Assembly (NCBI GenBank): GCA_030527645.1
Contig: JAUNAJ010000004.1
Span: 84,908 to 148,907, forward strand
DNA from: Lachnospiraceae bacterium
GTDB taxonomy: Bacteria; Bacillota; Clostridia; Lachnospirales; Lachnospiraceae
Direction: 5' to 3'
Length of the DNA stretch: 64,000 bases
Positions 24,716 to 33,599 of this stretch are shown in pieces. How positions within the stretch are numbered: the first letter of the stretch is position 1; every line of letters begins with the position of its first letter. A program made the translations under genes and the position numbers. The notes under the pieces are model-generated. The model ran no database searches and was not told the origin of the DNA. It saw nothing but the letters and a program-made list of their open reading frames with translations.

Positions 24716-26023
24716 CTATAATGTCATAAATGCCGGAAGCATGATCAATGCCAATGCAATGACCAGCATCATTCCCATGGGCAGAAGCAGTCGAACGGAT
24801 ACCTTTTCTCCCTCCTGCCTAGCTTTTCTCTGTCTGGCTTCAAAGGCCTCCAGTGTCTCCTGTTCCAGCAGCCGGATCAGTCCCTGTCCGCCCTTGGTCA
24901 TGTTCTGCTCCAGCATAAGTGATAAGCCTCTGTAGGAAGGTGTTCCGCACCGCTCACCAAACCTCCTGTATACCTCTGCCTCTGACATTCCGTTCTCCAG
25001 CTCCCTGCAGCTGATGAGAAGTTCCTCATAAACCGGATTCTTATCTCCCGATCGTTTCTGCAGCAGCCGTCTCTTTTCTGTCTTCTCTGCCATTCTCAGA
25101 TTTTCTCTGTATTCCCGGGCAAGCCGCTCCAGCACCATGCGCATGCTCAGTCCGGCTCCCAGCAGCATCTGCATACGGCTTACCAGCTCAGGGTATTCCC
25201 GATCCAGCAGATTGTACCTGTTTTTCTGTGCCTCTCTCTGTTTTTCCTGCTGTACCAGTACAAGACCGGCCAGCAAAAACAAGGCAATGCAGAGAACATA
25301 CCACCCTTTCGCATCAGACATTCGATACCAGGCAAGGGAAACTGCATCCAGGGAATCCGGAAGCAGATACACCGGTTCGGTCTCCTCCTGATTCAGCCGT
25401 ACTGCCGCCTGCCGAATCCGATCCGGAAGGTCCTCCGGGGCTTTTGACGGGTAGACCCGCACCATCCGCTGATAGGTTTCTGAAGAATTCTGCAGCCGCA
25501 GGTCCCCGATCAGAAGCACATCTGCTCCCTCATCAGGAATTTCCGCTCCCAGAGTCCCCTCCCAGCTCAGATCATCCGGCGCATCAGTCTGCCACTGCAC
25601 CTGCACAGGCGAGTCCGGATACTGCTCTTTCAGAAGGAGTGGATAACAGATCTCGTTGAGGGATGTATTTTCCCCAAGGATTTCCGTATCCAGCCGCAGC
25701 ATAAGAGCAGCTATTTCTGCATCCGCCTCCTCTGTCTCCATGCGGACAGCCGGGATCTCCAACGTCACCTGACTGTCCGTTTCTCCGACACGCACCTGAA
25801 ATTCCATTTCGCTGGAGCTGCTGCCTTTTTCCCCTTTATCAACAGCAGATACCGGGATCCATTCGCCGGAAAACCCGGCAAACATACAGTACCCGATTCC
25901 TCCTCCTGCAAGAAAAAGAACCAGCAGCATTCCCTCGATTGAAATTTTTTTCTTTCGCCGAAGGATCACTGCTCCTGAAACAGCAAGAGCTGCAGCTATT
26001 ACTTCCTTCATCCTATACCTCAA
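24716..26023 (-). CDS. Type II secretion F-domain protein, TadC-like
   Basis: 435 aa. Two N-terminal membrane segments (about 5-21 and 33-50) precede an extracytoplasmic insertion of about 180 residues. The C-terminal half is the F-domain (about 240-430): a membrane helix near 243-258 (WYVLCIALFLLAGLVLV), a cytoplasmic helical bundle (LLGAGLSMRMVLERLAREY) and a final helix (LLLPMGMMLVIALALIMLP). TadC works with TadB as the inner-membrane platform for the TadA ATPase. The large insertion makes this protein longer than usual TadC. It overlaps tadB by 11 bp. Confidence 0.85.
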   Translation of the reverse strand: MRYRMKEVIAAALAVSGAVILRRKKKISIEGMLLVLFLAGGGIGYCMFAGFSGEWIPVSAVDKGEKGSSSSEMEFQVRVGETDSQVTLEIPAVRMETEEADAEIAALMLRLDTEILGENTSLNEICYPLLLKEQYPDSPVQVQWQTDAPDDLSWEGTLGAEIPDEGADVLLIGDLRLQNSSETYQRMVRVYPSKAPEDLPDRIRQAAVRLNQEETEPVYLLPDSLDAVSLAWYRMSDAKGWYVLCIALFLLAGLVLVQQEKQREAQKNRYNLLDREYPELVSRMQMLLGAGLSMRMVLERLAREYRENLRMAEKTEKRRLLQKRSGDKNPVYEELLISCRELENGMSEAEVYRRFGERCGTPSYRGLSLMLEQNMTKGGQGLIRLLEQETLEAFEARQRKARQEGEKVSVRLLLPMGMMLVIALALIMLPAFMTL

Positions 26024-26786
26024 TTCGAATCATTCTTCGCCCAAGGGCAAATGCCAGCAGATACAGAAACAGTGCAGCTGACATGATGATTGCCCCGGTT
26101 GTATTTCCATACAGGTGCTCAACAAAGCCCGGAAAGGTAAACCTAAGATACACGATCATTCCTGCCGGCATCAGACTCATTACTGACTGCTCATATTTCT
26201 TTGCCGCCAGCAAGGTTTCAATCTCCATCTCTGTATCCATTCTTCGACTCAGACATCTCCAGGTATCACTGAGTACCTTTCCCAGATTTCCGCCGGTACG
26301 CTTCGTAATACTGACCATTTCCGAAAAAATCCGGATCTCATAGATCCCTGTATTTCTGCCAAGCTCCAGAAACAGCTTTTCCACCGAAATCTGATACTCC
26401 AGCTGATGGATCAGCTTATCCAGCTCCCGGACCAGAGGATCGGATGCCCCGTACAATGCCATTGTATCCCTGTATCCGGACCGGACTGCATTCTCCAGTG
26501 AATAGCCGGATCGAACTGCCATATGTACTGCTGTAAGAAAATCCCGAAAGTGCAGGCGCATCGCCTGCTTATTCTTTTCCACTTCTTCCTTGTAGCGGAT
26601 CAGCCAGAAACAGGCTGCTACAGGAAGCGACACGGGCAGCGCTGCCAAAGACCGATAGCAGAGCCACACTGCAAATACACCGACAGACAGCCCCTCCAGA
26701 ATAATTCTGATCCTGACCCTGCCTGACAGTTCCCGGATCGAAGTTCCTGCCTTTCTCCGGCTGTTCAGATTTTTCTTTCCGATCAC
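26013..26786 (-). CDS. Type II secretion F-domain protein, TadB-like
   Basis: 257 aa when started at GTG 26786-26784, which overlaps the tadA stop (GTGA) and has GGGAG 8 nt upstream; a GTG five codons earlier is less well placed. It shows membrane segments near 35-65 and 200-250 with the F-domain bundle between (VHMAVRSGYSLENAVRSGYR). The conserved TKRTGGNLGKVL near 165 is typical of TadB/GspF. It forms the pilus assembly platform with TadC. Confidence 0.87.
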   Translation of the reverse strand: MIGKKNLNSRRKAGTSIRELSGRVRIRIILEGLSVGVFAVWLCYRSLAALPVSLPVAACFWLIRYKEEVEKNKQAMRLHFRDFLTAVHMAVRSGYSLENAVRSGYRDTMALYGASDPLVRELDKLIHQLEYQISVEKLFLELGRNTGIYEIRIFSEMVSITKRTGGNLGKVLSDTWRCLSRRMDTEMEIETLLAAKKYEQSVMSLMPAGMIVYLRFTFPGFVEHLYGNTTGAIIMSAALFLYLLAFALGRRMIRIEV

Positions 26787-27973
26787 GAACTCTTCTCCCA
26801 CTTTTCCCGGGATGTCAGTTCACCGGTTTGCTGCAGCCTGCCCTGACTGTCCCGAAGGAACAGGGTTGTGATCTGAATCTCATCCCCCTCCATTCCGGTG
26901 ATTTCGGCAATTTCCATCAGCTGCCTTTTCCCATCCCGGGTTCTCCCCAGATGTACCAGAATCTCTACTCCGGAGGCAATCTGCCGGCGGATGGCCGGAA
27001 TCGGGATCTGCAGTCCCGTCAGAACCATCATCTCCAGACGGCTGATCATATCTCTTACACTGTTCGCATGGGCACTTCCCAGACTGCCGCTGTGACCTGT
27101 ATTCAGACAGGTCAAAAAGTCTGCCGCCTCTGCGGAACGCACCTCACCGACAATAATGCGGGAGGGACGCATCCGCAGCGCAGTTTTGATCAGATCGCGA
27201 ATAGATATTTCCCTGGTTTCATCCAGATTGGCACTTTTCGCCTCCATACGGACCAGATTTGCAATCCCCTGAATCTGCAGTTCCGCATTGTCCTCTATGG
27301 TGATGACACGTTCATCCGCCGGAATACAGGAAGAAAGTGCATTCAGAAAGGTGGTCTTTCCGGTGGATGTTCCTCCTCCCACAAGAATGCTGTAGCCTGC
27401 CCGGACAAGACGCCGCAGAAACTCTGCTGCTTCCCCGGTCAATGTGCCCCACAGAATCATCTGTTCTATGGTGATTGGATGCTCCGGGAAACGCCGGATC
27501 GTCATGACCGGGCCATTCAATGCAACAGGAGGCAGCACTACATTGACGCGCTCTCCTCCGGCAAGACGTGCATCCATGATCGGACGCTGTTCATTGACCA
27601 CCCGGTTGCAGCTTCCTGCGATCTGCTGGATCACATTCTCCAGCCGTTCTTTAGAAGGAAACTGCTTGTTCCAGAGAACGATCCTTCCCTGCTTCTCAAC
27701 AAAGATCTGTTCGTGGCCGTTCACCATGATCTCTGTTACCTCTGAATCCTCCAGCAGTTCCTGCAGAATATCCAACCGGCGTACAGAATAAAAAAGCCCC
27801 CTTCGAAGCTCTTCCTTATCACGTAGATTCAGAAAAACTCTCCGATTCTCTGCCAGGATCAGATCATCGATCAGCTCCAGGATCTGTCCGTCTGACAGGT
27901 CCCCTTCCAGCTCCAGCCGTTTCAGCAGCAAAGAGCGGATCCGCTCCTGCTGCCGCATCAGATCCTGTCTCAT
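26783..27973 (-). CDS. tadA: Tad pilus assembly ATPase, TadA/CpaF
   Basis: 396 aa. Secretion ATPase of the VirB11/CpaF class that powers Flp pilus assembly in the cytoplasm. Visible: the N-terminal domain with EIMVNGHEQIFVEKQGRI (about 80-97), Walker A GGGTSTGKTTFLNAL (about 193-207), an Asp box ITIEDNAELQIQ, Walker B RPSRIIVGEVRSAEA (about 262-276), and a His box (TGHSGSLGSAHANS). Its start overlaps the stop of the TadZ-like gene (ATGA). Confidence 0.96.
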   Translation of the reverse strand: MRQDLMRQQERIRSLLLKRLELEGDLSDGQILELIDDLILAENRRVFLNLRDKEELRRGLFYSVRRLDILQELLEDSEVTEIMVNGHEQIFVEKQGRIVLWNKQFPSKERLENVIQQIAGSCNRVVNEQRPIMDARLAGGERVNVVLPPVALNGPVMTIRRFPEHPITIEQMILWGTLTGEAAEFLRRLVRAGYSILVGGGTSTGKTTFLNALSSCIPADERVITIEDNAELQIQGIANLVRMEAKSANLDETREISIRDLIKTALRMRPSRIIVGEVRSAEAADFLTCLNTGHSGSLGSAHANSVRDMISRLEMMVLTGLQIPIPAIRRQIASGVEILVHLGRTRDGKRQLMEIAEITGMEGDEIQITTLFLRDSQGRLQQTGELTSREKWEKSS

Positions 27974-28977
27974 GGCCGTACCTCTTCGGAAAGGAGCTGT
28001 CTTACGAAATCACCCAGCTCGGACCATACCAGATCCTCGAAGAATCTCTTTCCCGTCTTCCCGTTCTGACAGAAGGGAAGAGTGATCTTTCTGAGTTTTT
28101 TCTGTATCTCCGTTCCCTGCATTTTTTCCAGCACCCAGAAAAACTGCTCCAGCTTCGCCCGGGACATGGGATCCTTCCGGACAGGAAGATATACCCGGTC
28201 ACAGGCGGCCAGAAGAGCCGGGAGATCCTGCACAGCTTCTCCGAAATCGATCAGCAGGATCTCATAGCTGCTGTGCTCCTCCAGCTGTCGGAACAAACGA
28301 AGCCATTCCTCCGGCGGCACGCTCTGCAGATCCTCCGGCGAGAACACAGGGGGAACGTAATCGAGATTCTGCAGACTTCTGACGATTCCCGGCAGCTTGC
28401 TTTGAAGCTCGGCCCGGTCTTGTCCTGCAAAATACAGCAGATCACTGAGGGTTCTGTCATATTTCTCAGAAAACAGCTGCTCGAATCCCGCAAAGGTCTC
28501 CAGATTCAGATACAGTACCGCCCTGTTTTTAGCAAGAATCTGGCCAAGGGTAAGTGCAAAGGAAGTTTTTCTTGTTCGTCCTACCGGACTGTAGATTCCG
28601 ATCAGCTCCATTTCTGTTTTCCCTTCCTGCGCCAAGACCATTTCCTGTTTTTTCCCACCGTATTCCAATACCTTCTGCAGTACCTGCGCCGGTGCCTGGT
28701 ACTTATATACTGCCGGCAGGTTAGAACAGTCATACTCCTGATCCTCCTGCAGGAGAACGATCGTCCCGGCATTCAATTCACGGAGTTTCTCACTAAAGAC
28801 CGAAGAAGCTACCAGCAAGAGTTCCGGAGAGGTTGTCTCACACATTCTCTGCAGTGACTCCTCCGTGGTACATGCACGGATATCCATTGGCCTGCCGGAA
28901 TGAAGCTTGGCAAATTCCATAAATCGAAAGACAAATTCCGGATCAGGATCGTAAACTGCAAATATTTTTTTCTCCAT
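27970..28977 (-). CDS. TadZ/CpaE-like protein of the Tad locus
   Basis: 335 aa. An N-terminal receiver-like region (about 1-110) is followed by a ParA/MinD-like domain. The P-loop is atypical, GIYSPVGRTRKTSFALTLG (about 129-147), lacking the usual GGxGKT spacing but keeping the GR-KTS lysine. TadZ proteins localise the pilus machine at a cell pole in bacteria studied. Clostridial versions often carry such modified P-loops. It is the second gene of the operon, 2 bp after the prepilin peptidase gene. Confidence 0.83.
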   Translation of the reverse strand: MEKKIFAVYDPDPEFVFRFMEFAKLHSGRPMDIRACTTEESLQRMCETTSPELLLVASSVFSEKLRELNAGTIVLLQEDQEYDCSNLPAVYKYQAPAQVLQKVLEYGGKKQEMVLAQEGKTEMELIGIYSPVGRTRKTSFALTLGQILAKNRAVLYLNLETFAGFEQLFSEKYDRTLSDLLYFAGQDRAELQSKLPGIVRSLQNLDYVPPVFSPEDLQSVPPEEWLRLFRQLEEHSSYEILLIDFGEAVQDLPALLAACDRVYLPVRKDPMSRAKLEQFFWVLEKMQGTEIQKKLRKITLPFCQNGKTGKRFFEDLVWSELGDFVRQLLSEEVRP

Positions 28978-28979
28978 GA

Positions 28980-29489
28980 TCAGAAGACTCCTCCTTTCCA
29001 GAGCAGAAGTGCAGCAAATACCGGCACCGCAAAGTGCAGATGTTCTCCTCCATGTTTTTCCGGACGATAGGGAATCCGGATTCCCGTTGTTCTGTAATTC
29101 TGTACATATCGATAGAAAAAGCGGAAACGTCGAAACCAGGATCTGTTAACAGTGAGAATTCCCACTGCCAGAAGCCCTCCAATCAGAAAAGAACTGACCA
29201 GCAGCCACAGAGATGCCTGTATTCCTACCATGCCGCCCAGTGCGGACAGCAGCTTGATGTCCCCGGCTCCGATCATTCGGAAACGGAATAGAAGGAACAA
29301 CAGAACTATAGGAAGCAGCGCGCCGCCCATAAACCGGAGGATGCCTTCCGGGGACGGAGATAAAAAAGCTGCGGTGGCTCCGGCAAGCCAGCCTGTAATC
29401 AGATAACGATTACTGATTCTGCTTCTGAGCAGATCCTGCAGCATGGCTCCGAACCCGAAGGCCACTATCCACCATTCCAGAACATTCAT
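28980..29489 (-). CDS. A24-family prepilin peptidase, TadV/CpaA-like
   Basis: 169 aa polytopic membrane protein. The catalytic aspartates are in FGAMLQDLLRSRISN (about Asp19) and the GxGD motif IGAGDIKLLSALGG (about Asp77). It removes the short leader of Flp pilin and of TadE-like pseudopilins. First gene of the Tad operon, with a good RBS at AAAGGAATAAGTGAT. A His-containing C-terminal region lies beyond the last helices. Confidence 0.88.
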   Translation of the reverse strand: MNVLEWWIVAFGFGAMLQDLLRSRISNRYLITGWLAGATAAFLSPSPEGILRFMGGALLPIVLLFLLFRFRMIGAGDIKLLSALGGMVGIQASLWLLVSSFLIGGLLAVGILTVNRSWFRRFRFFYRYVQNYRTTGIRIPYRPEKHGGEHLHFAVPVFAALLLWKGGVF

Positions 29490-29588
29490 AATATCACTTA
29501 TTCCTTTCGTATCCTTCGCGCACCAATAACGATGAAGAGATTTGCGCTCGATTCACAGCTCGCACAGTTACGTGTATTTGTACTATGA

Positions 29589-29610
29589 TTATCACCCGGA
29601 GCTGTGATAA
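29589..29610. promoter_or_regulatory. Operator-like palindrome in the divergent tad/TraX region
   Basis: TTATCAC and GTGATAA form a perfect 7-bp inverted repeat with an 8-bp spacer, between the divergently transcribed Tad operon and the TraX-family gene. It could bind a dimeric repressor, or act as a hairpin in the TraX leader. No regulator is assigned. Confidence 0.4.
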
Positions 29611-29634
29611 AGTAAAAGCCAAAGGAGGTACAAT

Positions 29635-30357
29635 ATGGGAACACAATCGGTACAAAATAATCGCACACTGTCCGGCAGTGATCTGAAGACCATCGGCTGC
29701 ATCTCCATGCTGCTGGATCATTTTGCCGTAATGATGAAATACACCGGTCCGACAGAGATGATCCTCAGAAATCTCATCGGCCGCCTTGCCTTCCCAATCT
29801 TTGCATTCCTTCTGGTGGAGGGTTTTCTGCACACAAAAAATCTTAAAAAATACTGTCTGAGCCTGCTGCTCCTGGCCCTTGTCTCTGAGGTGTTCTATGA
29901 TCTTCTGCAATCCGGTTCGAACCGTCCGGTTCCGGAACTCTCACACCAGAATACATTGTTTACCCTAAGCCTCTGCCTTGTAATGCTTACCTGCATAAAA
30001 AAAGCAGAAGCTTTGCTGGTTCGCAAAGCTTCTGCTGATTCACTGATCCTGTTTGTCCGTCTGCTGCTGATTCTGACCTTCAGTGCAGCATCCGAACTGC
30101 TGCATCTGGATTACGGCTTTTTGGGTCCTGCCTGTATCAGCGCCATGTACCTGTTCCGTATGGACAGGCTCCGGGCAGTTTCCCTCGGATGTCTCTGCCT
30201 GAATCTGAATTTTTTTACCATGCCGGGTGCATTTCTCGCTCTGCTGCCGTTGTCCAGGTATAACGGGACCAGAGGACCTCAGAACAAATTTTTTTTCTAT
30301 CTGTTTTATCCGATGCACCTGCTTTTTCTGGTACTGATTCGACAATTCCTGCGCTGA
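29635..30357 (+). CDS. TraX-family membrane protein
   Basis: 240 aa with an AAAGGAGG ribosome site 6 nt before the ATG. Six or more hydrophobic helices. The family motifs LKTIGCISMLLDHF (about 18-31) and GRLAFPIFAFLLVEGF (about 48-63), with the ending FFYLFYPMHLLFLVLIRQ, identify TraX. In F plasmid TraX acetylates the pilin N-terminus; chromosomal Firmicutes members are not characterised. It stands divergent from the Tad operon, so a role in modifying the Flp pilin is a possibility worth testing. Convergent with larE (9 bp gap). Confidence 0.9.
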   Translation: MGTQSVQNNRTLSGSDLKTIGCISMLLDHFAVMMKYTGPTEMILRNLIGRLAFPIFAFLLVEGFLHTKNLKKYCLSLLLLALVSEVFYDLLQSGSNRPVPELSHQNTLFTLSLCLVMLTCIKKAEALLVRKASADSLILFVRLLLILTFSAASELLHLDYGFLGPACISAMYLFRMDRLRAVSLGCLCLNLNFFTMPGAFLALLPLSRYNGTRGPQNKFFFYLFYPMHLLFLVLIRQFLR

Positions 30358-30366
30358 ACGCAGCGT

Positions 30367-31353
30367 TCACTCAACACTGTTCTCTGCCTCAGCGGAACTG
30401 TTGCCGGAGGACTCAGAAACAGACCTCTTCAGTATCTCATTCATGCTGCCGGTCCGATAGCCCTGCAGATCCATAGTGACATAGCTGAATCCGATGTTCT
30501 TGAAATATTCCAGTATCTTATCTCTCATGGCGAACAGCTTTTCCATCTCGGAAGGCTCCACTTCGATCCGCGCCATGGTTCCATGCATCCGCACCCGCAT
30601 CTGAACAATTCCCTGATCCAGAAGAAACTGCTCCGCCAGATCCACCATGATCAGCTTTTCCCTGGTGATCTCTTCACCATACACAAACCGGGAGGCCAGA
30701 CAGGCATAGGATGGCTTTTTCCAGGTATTCAGGCCAAAATACTTTGACAGCTCCCGGATCTCCTGTTTTGTAAGCCCCGCGTCCCGAAGCGGACTTCTGA
30801 TCTCCAGCTCTTCGATCGCCTTCATGCCGGGACGGTAATCTCCCATATCATCCAGATTGGAGCCATCTGCCACACAGGCAAGGCCTTCCTTTTCCGCTGT
30901 TTTCAGAAATGAGCTGAAAATTGCTGTTTTACAGTAATAGCACCGATCCGGCGGATTCTCACAGAAATGAGGAATGTCTGTTTCATTCATCCTGGAAACG
31001 ATCTGCTTCACCCCCAGATCACTGCAGAAAATCCTTGCTTCTCCCGCTTCTCTTCCCGGAATAAACACTGACTCAGCGGTGACTGCCACTGCTTTCTCCC
31101 CAAGCACCTGTTTCGCTATAAATAACAGAAAGGTAGAATCTACGCCGCCGGAAAATGCAACAGCCACTGACCCCATCTCTCTCAGCACATGCTTCAACGC
31201 CCCCAGCTTTGTTCGCAGCTCAAGCGGAAGGTCCACGCCCTCCAATTTCTTATTCTCCTCTGATTTTCGAAGAGCTGCTGCCACCAGATTCCAGGACGCT
31301 CTGGCCTGAAGATCCGATTCTCTTCCGATCCTCTTATTCTCTTTATTTTCCAT
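30367..31353 (-). CDS. larE: ATP-dependent sacrificial sulfur transferase LarE
   Basis: 328 aa. PP-loop ATPase motif SGGVDSTFLL is at about residues 67-76. Cysteines that could donate sulfur occur in DRCYYCK (about 138-144) and YACLASRF (about 216-223). LarE thiolates the pyridinium biscarboxylate precursor of the nickel-pincer cofactor used by lactate racemase LarA. The N-terminus is extended by about 45 residues relative to typical LarE, and the Ser/Glu-rich C-terminus is short. No larA, larB or larC is in the window. Confidence 0.93.
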   Translation of the reverse strand: MENKENKRIGRESDLQARASWNLVAAALRKSEENKKLEGVDLPLELRTKLGALKHVLREMGSVAVAFSGGVDSTFLLFIAKQVLGEKAVAVTAESVFIPGREAGEARIFCSDLGVKQIVSRMNETDIPHFCENPPDRCYYCKTAIFSSFLKTAEKEGLACVADGSNLDDMGDYRPGMKAIEELEIRSPLRDAGLTKQEIRELSKYFGLNTWKKPSYACLASRFVYGEEITREKLIMVDLAEQFLLDQGIVQMRVRMHGTMARIEVEPSEMEKLFAMRDKILEYFKNIGFSYVTMDLQGYRTGSMNEILKRSVSESSGNSSAEAENSVE

Positions 31354-31400
31354 GTATGTTACTCCCCTAATATTGAATGTTCCGTCAACAATTCAGAGTC

Positions 31401-31474
31401 AGCCCGAGAATACTATGTATTTCCCGGGCTTAGTTTTTTCCATAAACGAAAGGAGATAGTAACTATCTCCTTTC
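31401..31474. terminator. Two hairpins between glgB and larE
   Basis: One perfect 12-bp stem GAAAGGAGATAG with loop TAA is at 31448-31474. A second stem AGCCCGAGAATAC lies at 31401-31430, followed on the plus strand by TTAGTTTTTT. The second is oriented like a plus-strand terminator, although no plus-strand gene is close; on the minus strand it is preceded by AAAAAAC. The pair probably marks the end of the glgB transcript. Confidence 0.6.
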
Positions 31475-31538
31475 ATAAAGTTATTACTTCAGTTATTTCC
31501 ATCAGAGCTTGAACTCCGACTGTGGTAAACAGTAACCT

Positions 31539-33581
31539 TTACAGTACGGTATTGAACCGGAAGATTGCTGCTCCGTATGCCGGCAGATCATACGCAAAGG
31601 AATACGGCTGGTTGTCGCATGGCATTTCCTGTGCCTTGTAAACCGTCTTTGCCTTATGTGTTCCGCCGTATTTCTCTGAACGGCTGTCCAGAATCTGTCT
31701 GCAGGTTGCCTGTACGGGAAGTCCGACCCGGTAATCCGGACGATCCACCGGTGTGTAGTTGATCACAAACAGCAGGTGATTCTTTCCTGACTTATCCCAT
31801 CTTACAAAGCTGTAGATACTGCGGTCGTTGTCGTCCGCATTGATCCAGCTGAAGGCAGAGGCATCATCCTCACGCTCATACAGCGCCGGATGTTTCTTAT
31901 AGATGGTCTGCAGATCGCGCACATAGCTCTGAAGATTTCTGTTGTTGTCCTCCTGCAGCAGGAACCAGTCGATCTCACGCTCCTCACTCCACTCTCGGTA
32001 CTGACCGAAATCCTGTCCCATGAACAGAAGCTTCTTACCCTGATGACCCAGCATATAGGTATAGCCGGCCTTCAGATTTTCAAATTTATCACCATCCAGC
32101 CCCGGCATCTTATTGATCATGGAGCACTTCAGATGCACCACCTCATCGTGGGAAAGCACCAGGATATATTTCTCTGCGCTGGCGTAGCTGGTTGAGAAGG
32201 TCATCTTATTATGATTGAACTTACGGAAGTAGGGATCCAGCTTCATGTACTCCAGAAAATCATGCATCCAGCCCATATTCCACTTGAAGGTGAAGCCAAG
32301 GCCGTCATCCTCCACATCACCGGTAATCTTAGGCCATGCGGTGGACTCCTCAGCAATCATCATGGTTCCGTGGTTTCTTCCGGTAACCAGGGTATTCAGA
32401 TGCTTCAGGAATTCCATTGCCTCCAGATTTTCCTGTCCGCCGTAGATATTCGGAACCCACTGACCGTCCTGTTTTCCGTAGTTCAGGTACAGCATGGAGG
32501 AAACTGCATCCACACGCAGTCCGTCCAGGTGGAATTTCTCGATCCAGTAAAGTGCATTGGCCAGCAGGAAGTTCTTTACCTCCGGACGGCCGAAGTTGAA
32601 AATCTTGGTTCCCCAGTCCGGATTCTCGCCCTGTCTCGGATCCTTGTGCTCATACTCACAGTCACCGTCAAAGTTTGCAAGGCCGAATTCATCCTTCGGG
32701 AAGTGGGCCGGTACCCAGTCAAGGATCACACCGATATTTTTCTGGTGCATATAATCAATAAAATACTGGAAATCCTGCGGTGTGCCGTAACGGCTGGTCG
32801 GTGAATAGTAGCCGCTTACCTGGTAGCCCCAGGACTGATCCAGCGGATGCTCCGCAATACCGATCAGCTCCACATAGGTATATCCCATGTCCTTCACATA
32901 ATCAGCCAGAGAATGTGCAAACTGACGATAATTATAGAAGCCCTCCGGATTCTCCTCGGTTTCCGCATGCTTCATCCAGGAACCGGGATGCACCTCATAG
33001 ATGGACAGAGGCATCTCGTGGGGATCTGTCTGAGAACGTTTGTTGATCCAGCGGGTATCCTTCCACTTGAAGTTTTCAATGTCGGCGATTCTGGATGCGT
33101 TGCCGGGTCTCTTCTCTGAGGAAAATGCATAAGGATCTGCTTTGTAGATTCCTTCTCCCTCTCTTGTAGTAATGTAGTATTTGTACAACTGTCCCTGCAC
33201 TGCTCCGGGAACAAACAGCTCCCAGACACCGATCTCTGCCACTTTCTTCAGCGGATCGGATTCCGTGTTCCAGCCGTTGAACTCGCCTACAACACTGACT
33301 GCCTGTGCACTTGGTGCCCATACAGTAAACCAGGTTCCCTGCTGTCCCTTAAAGGTATCCGGGTGAGCTCCCATCTTGTTGTAGATATCGTAATGTACCG
33401 CATGTCCGAACAGATACTGATCCAGATCAGAGAATCTCGGCTGATCCTCCGCAGGCACCTCCTGTGCTGCTTCTTTTGTCTCTGCTGTTTTTTTCGCAGC
33501 CGGCTTTTTTGCCGCAGGTTTTTTAGATGCAGATTTTTTTACCTGTGCTGTATCTGTTGCTTCCTCTTTTTTTCTTGCCAT
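31539..33581 (-). CDS. glgB: 1,4-alpha-glucan branching enzyme
   Basis: 680 aa. After an unusual N-terminal tail there is the CBM48-type domain (about 75-165, FTVWAPSAQAVSVVGEFNGW) and a GH13 catalytic barrel. The catalytic Asp is in DGLRVDAVSS, Glu in MMIAEEST and Asp in VLSHDEVV. GlgB transfers alpha-1,4 glucan segments to form alpha-1,6 branches in glycogen. The first 40-45 residues are rich in Lys, Ala and Pro (repeats of KKPAAKK), like histone-H1 or linker tails, and are absent from standard GlgB. It lies 18 bp after tatD. No other glg gene is in the window. Confidence 0.95.
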   Translation of the reverse strand: MARKKEEATDTAQVKKSASKKPAAKKPAAKKTAETKEAAQEVPAEDQPRFSDLDQYLFGHAVHYDIYNKMGAHPDTFKGQQGTWFTVWAPSAQAVSVVGEFNGWNTESDPLKKVAEIGVWELFVPGAVQGQLYKYYITTREGEGIYKADPYAFSSEKRPGNASRIADIENFKWKDTRWINKRSQTDPHEMPLSIYEVHPGSWMKHAETEENPEGFYNYRQFAHSLADYVKDMGYTYVELIGIAEHPLDQSWGYQVSGYYSPTSRYGTPQDFQYFIDYMHQKNIGVILDWVPAHFPKDEFGLANFDGDCEYEHKDPRQGENPDWGTKIFNFGRPEVKNFLLANALYWIEKFHLDGLRVDAVSSMLYLNYGKQDGQWVPNIYGGQENLEAMEFLKHLNTLVTGRNHGTMMIAEESTAWPKITGDVEDDGLGFTFKWNMGWMHDFLEYMKLDPYFRKFNHNKMTFSTSYASAEKYILVLSHDEVVHLKCSMINKMPGLDGDKFENLKAGYTYMLGHQGKKLLFMGQDFGQYREWSEEREIDWFLLQEDNNRNLQSYVRDLQTIYKKHPALYEREDDASAFSWINADDNDRSIYSFVRWDKSGKNHLLFVINYTPVDRPDYRVGLPVQATCRQILDSRSEKYGGTHKAKTVYKAQEMPCDNQPYSFAYDLPAYGAAIFRFNTVL

Positions 33582-33599
33582 AAAATATCCCCCAGAATA

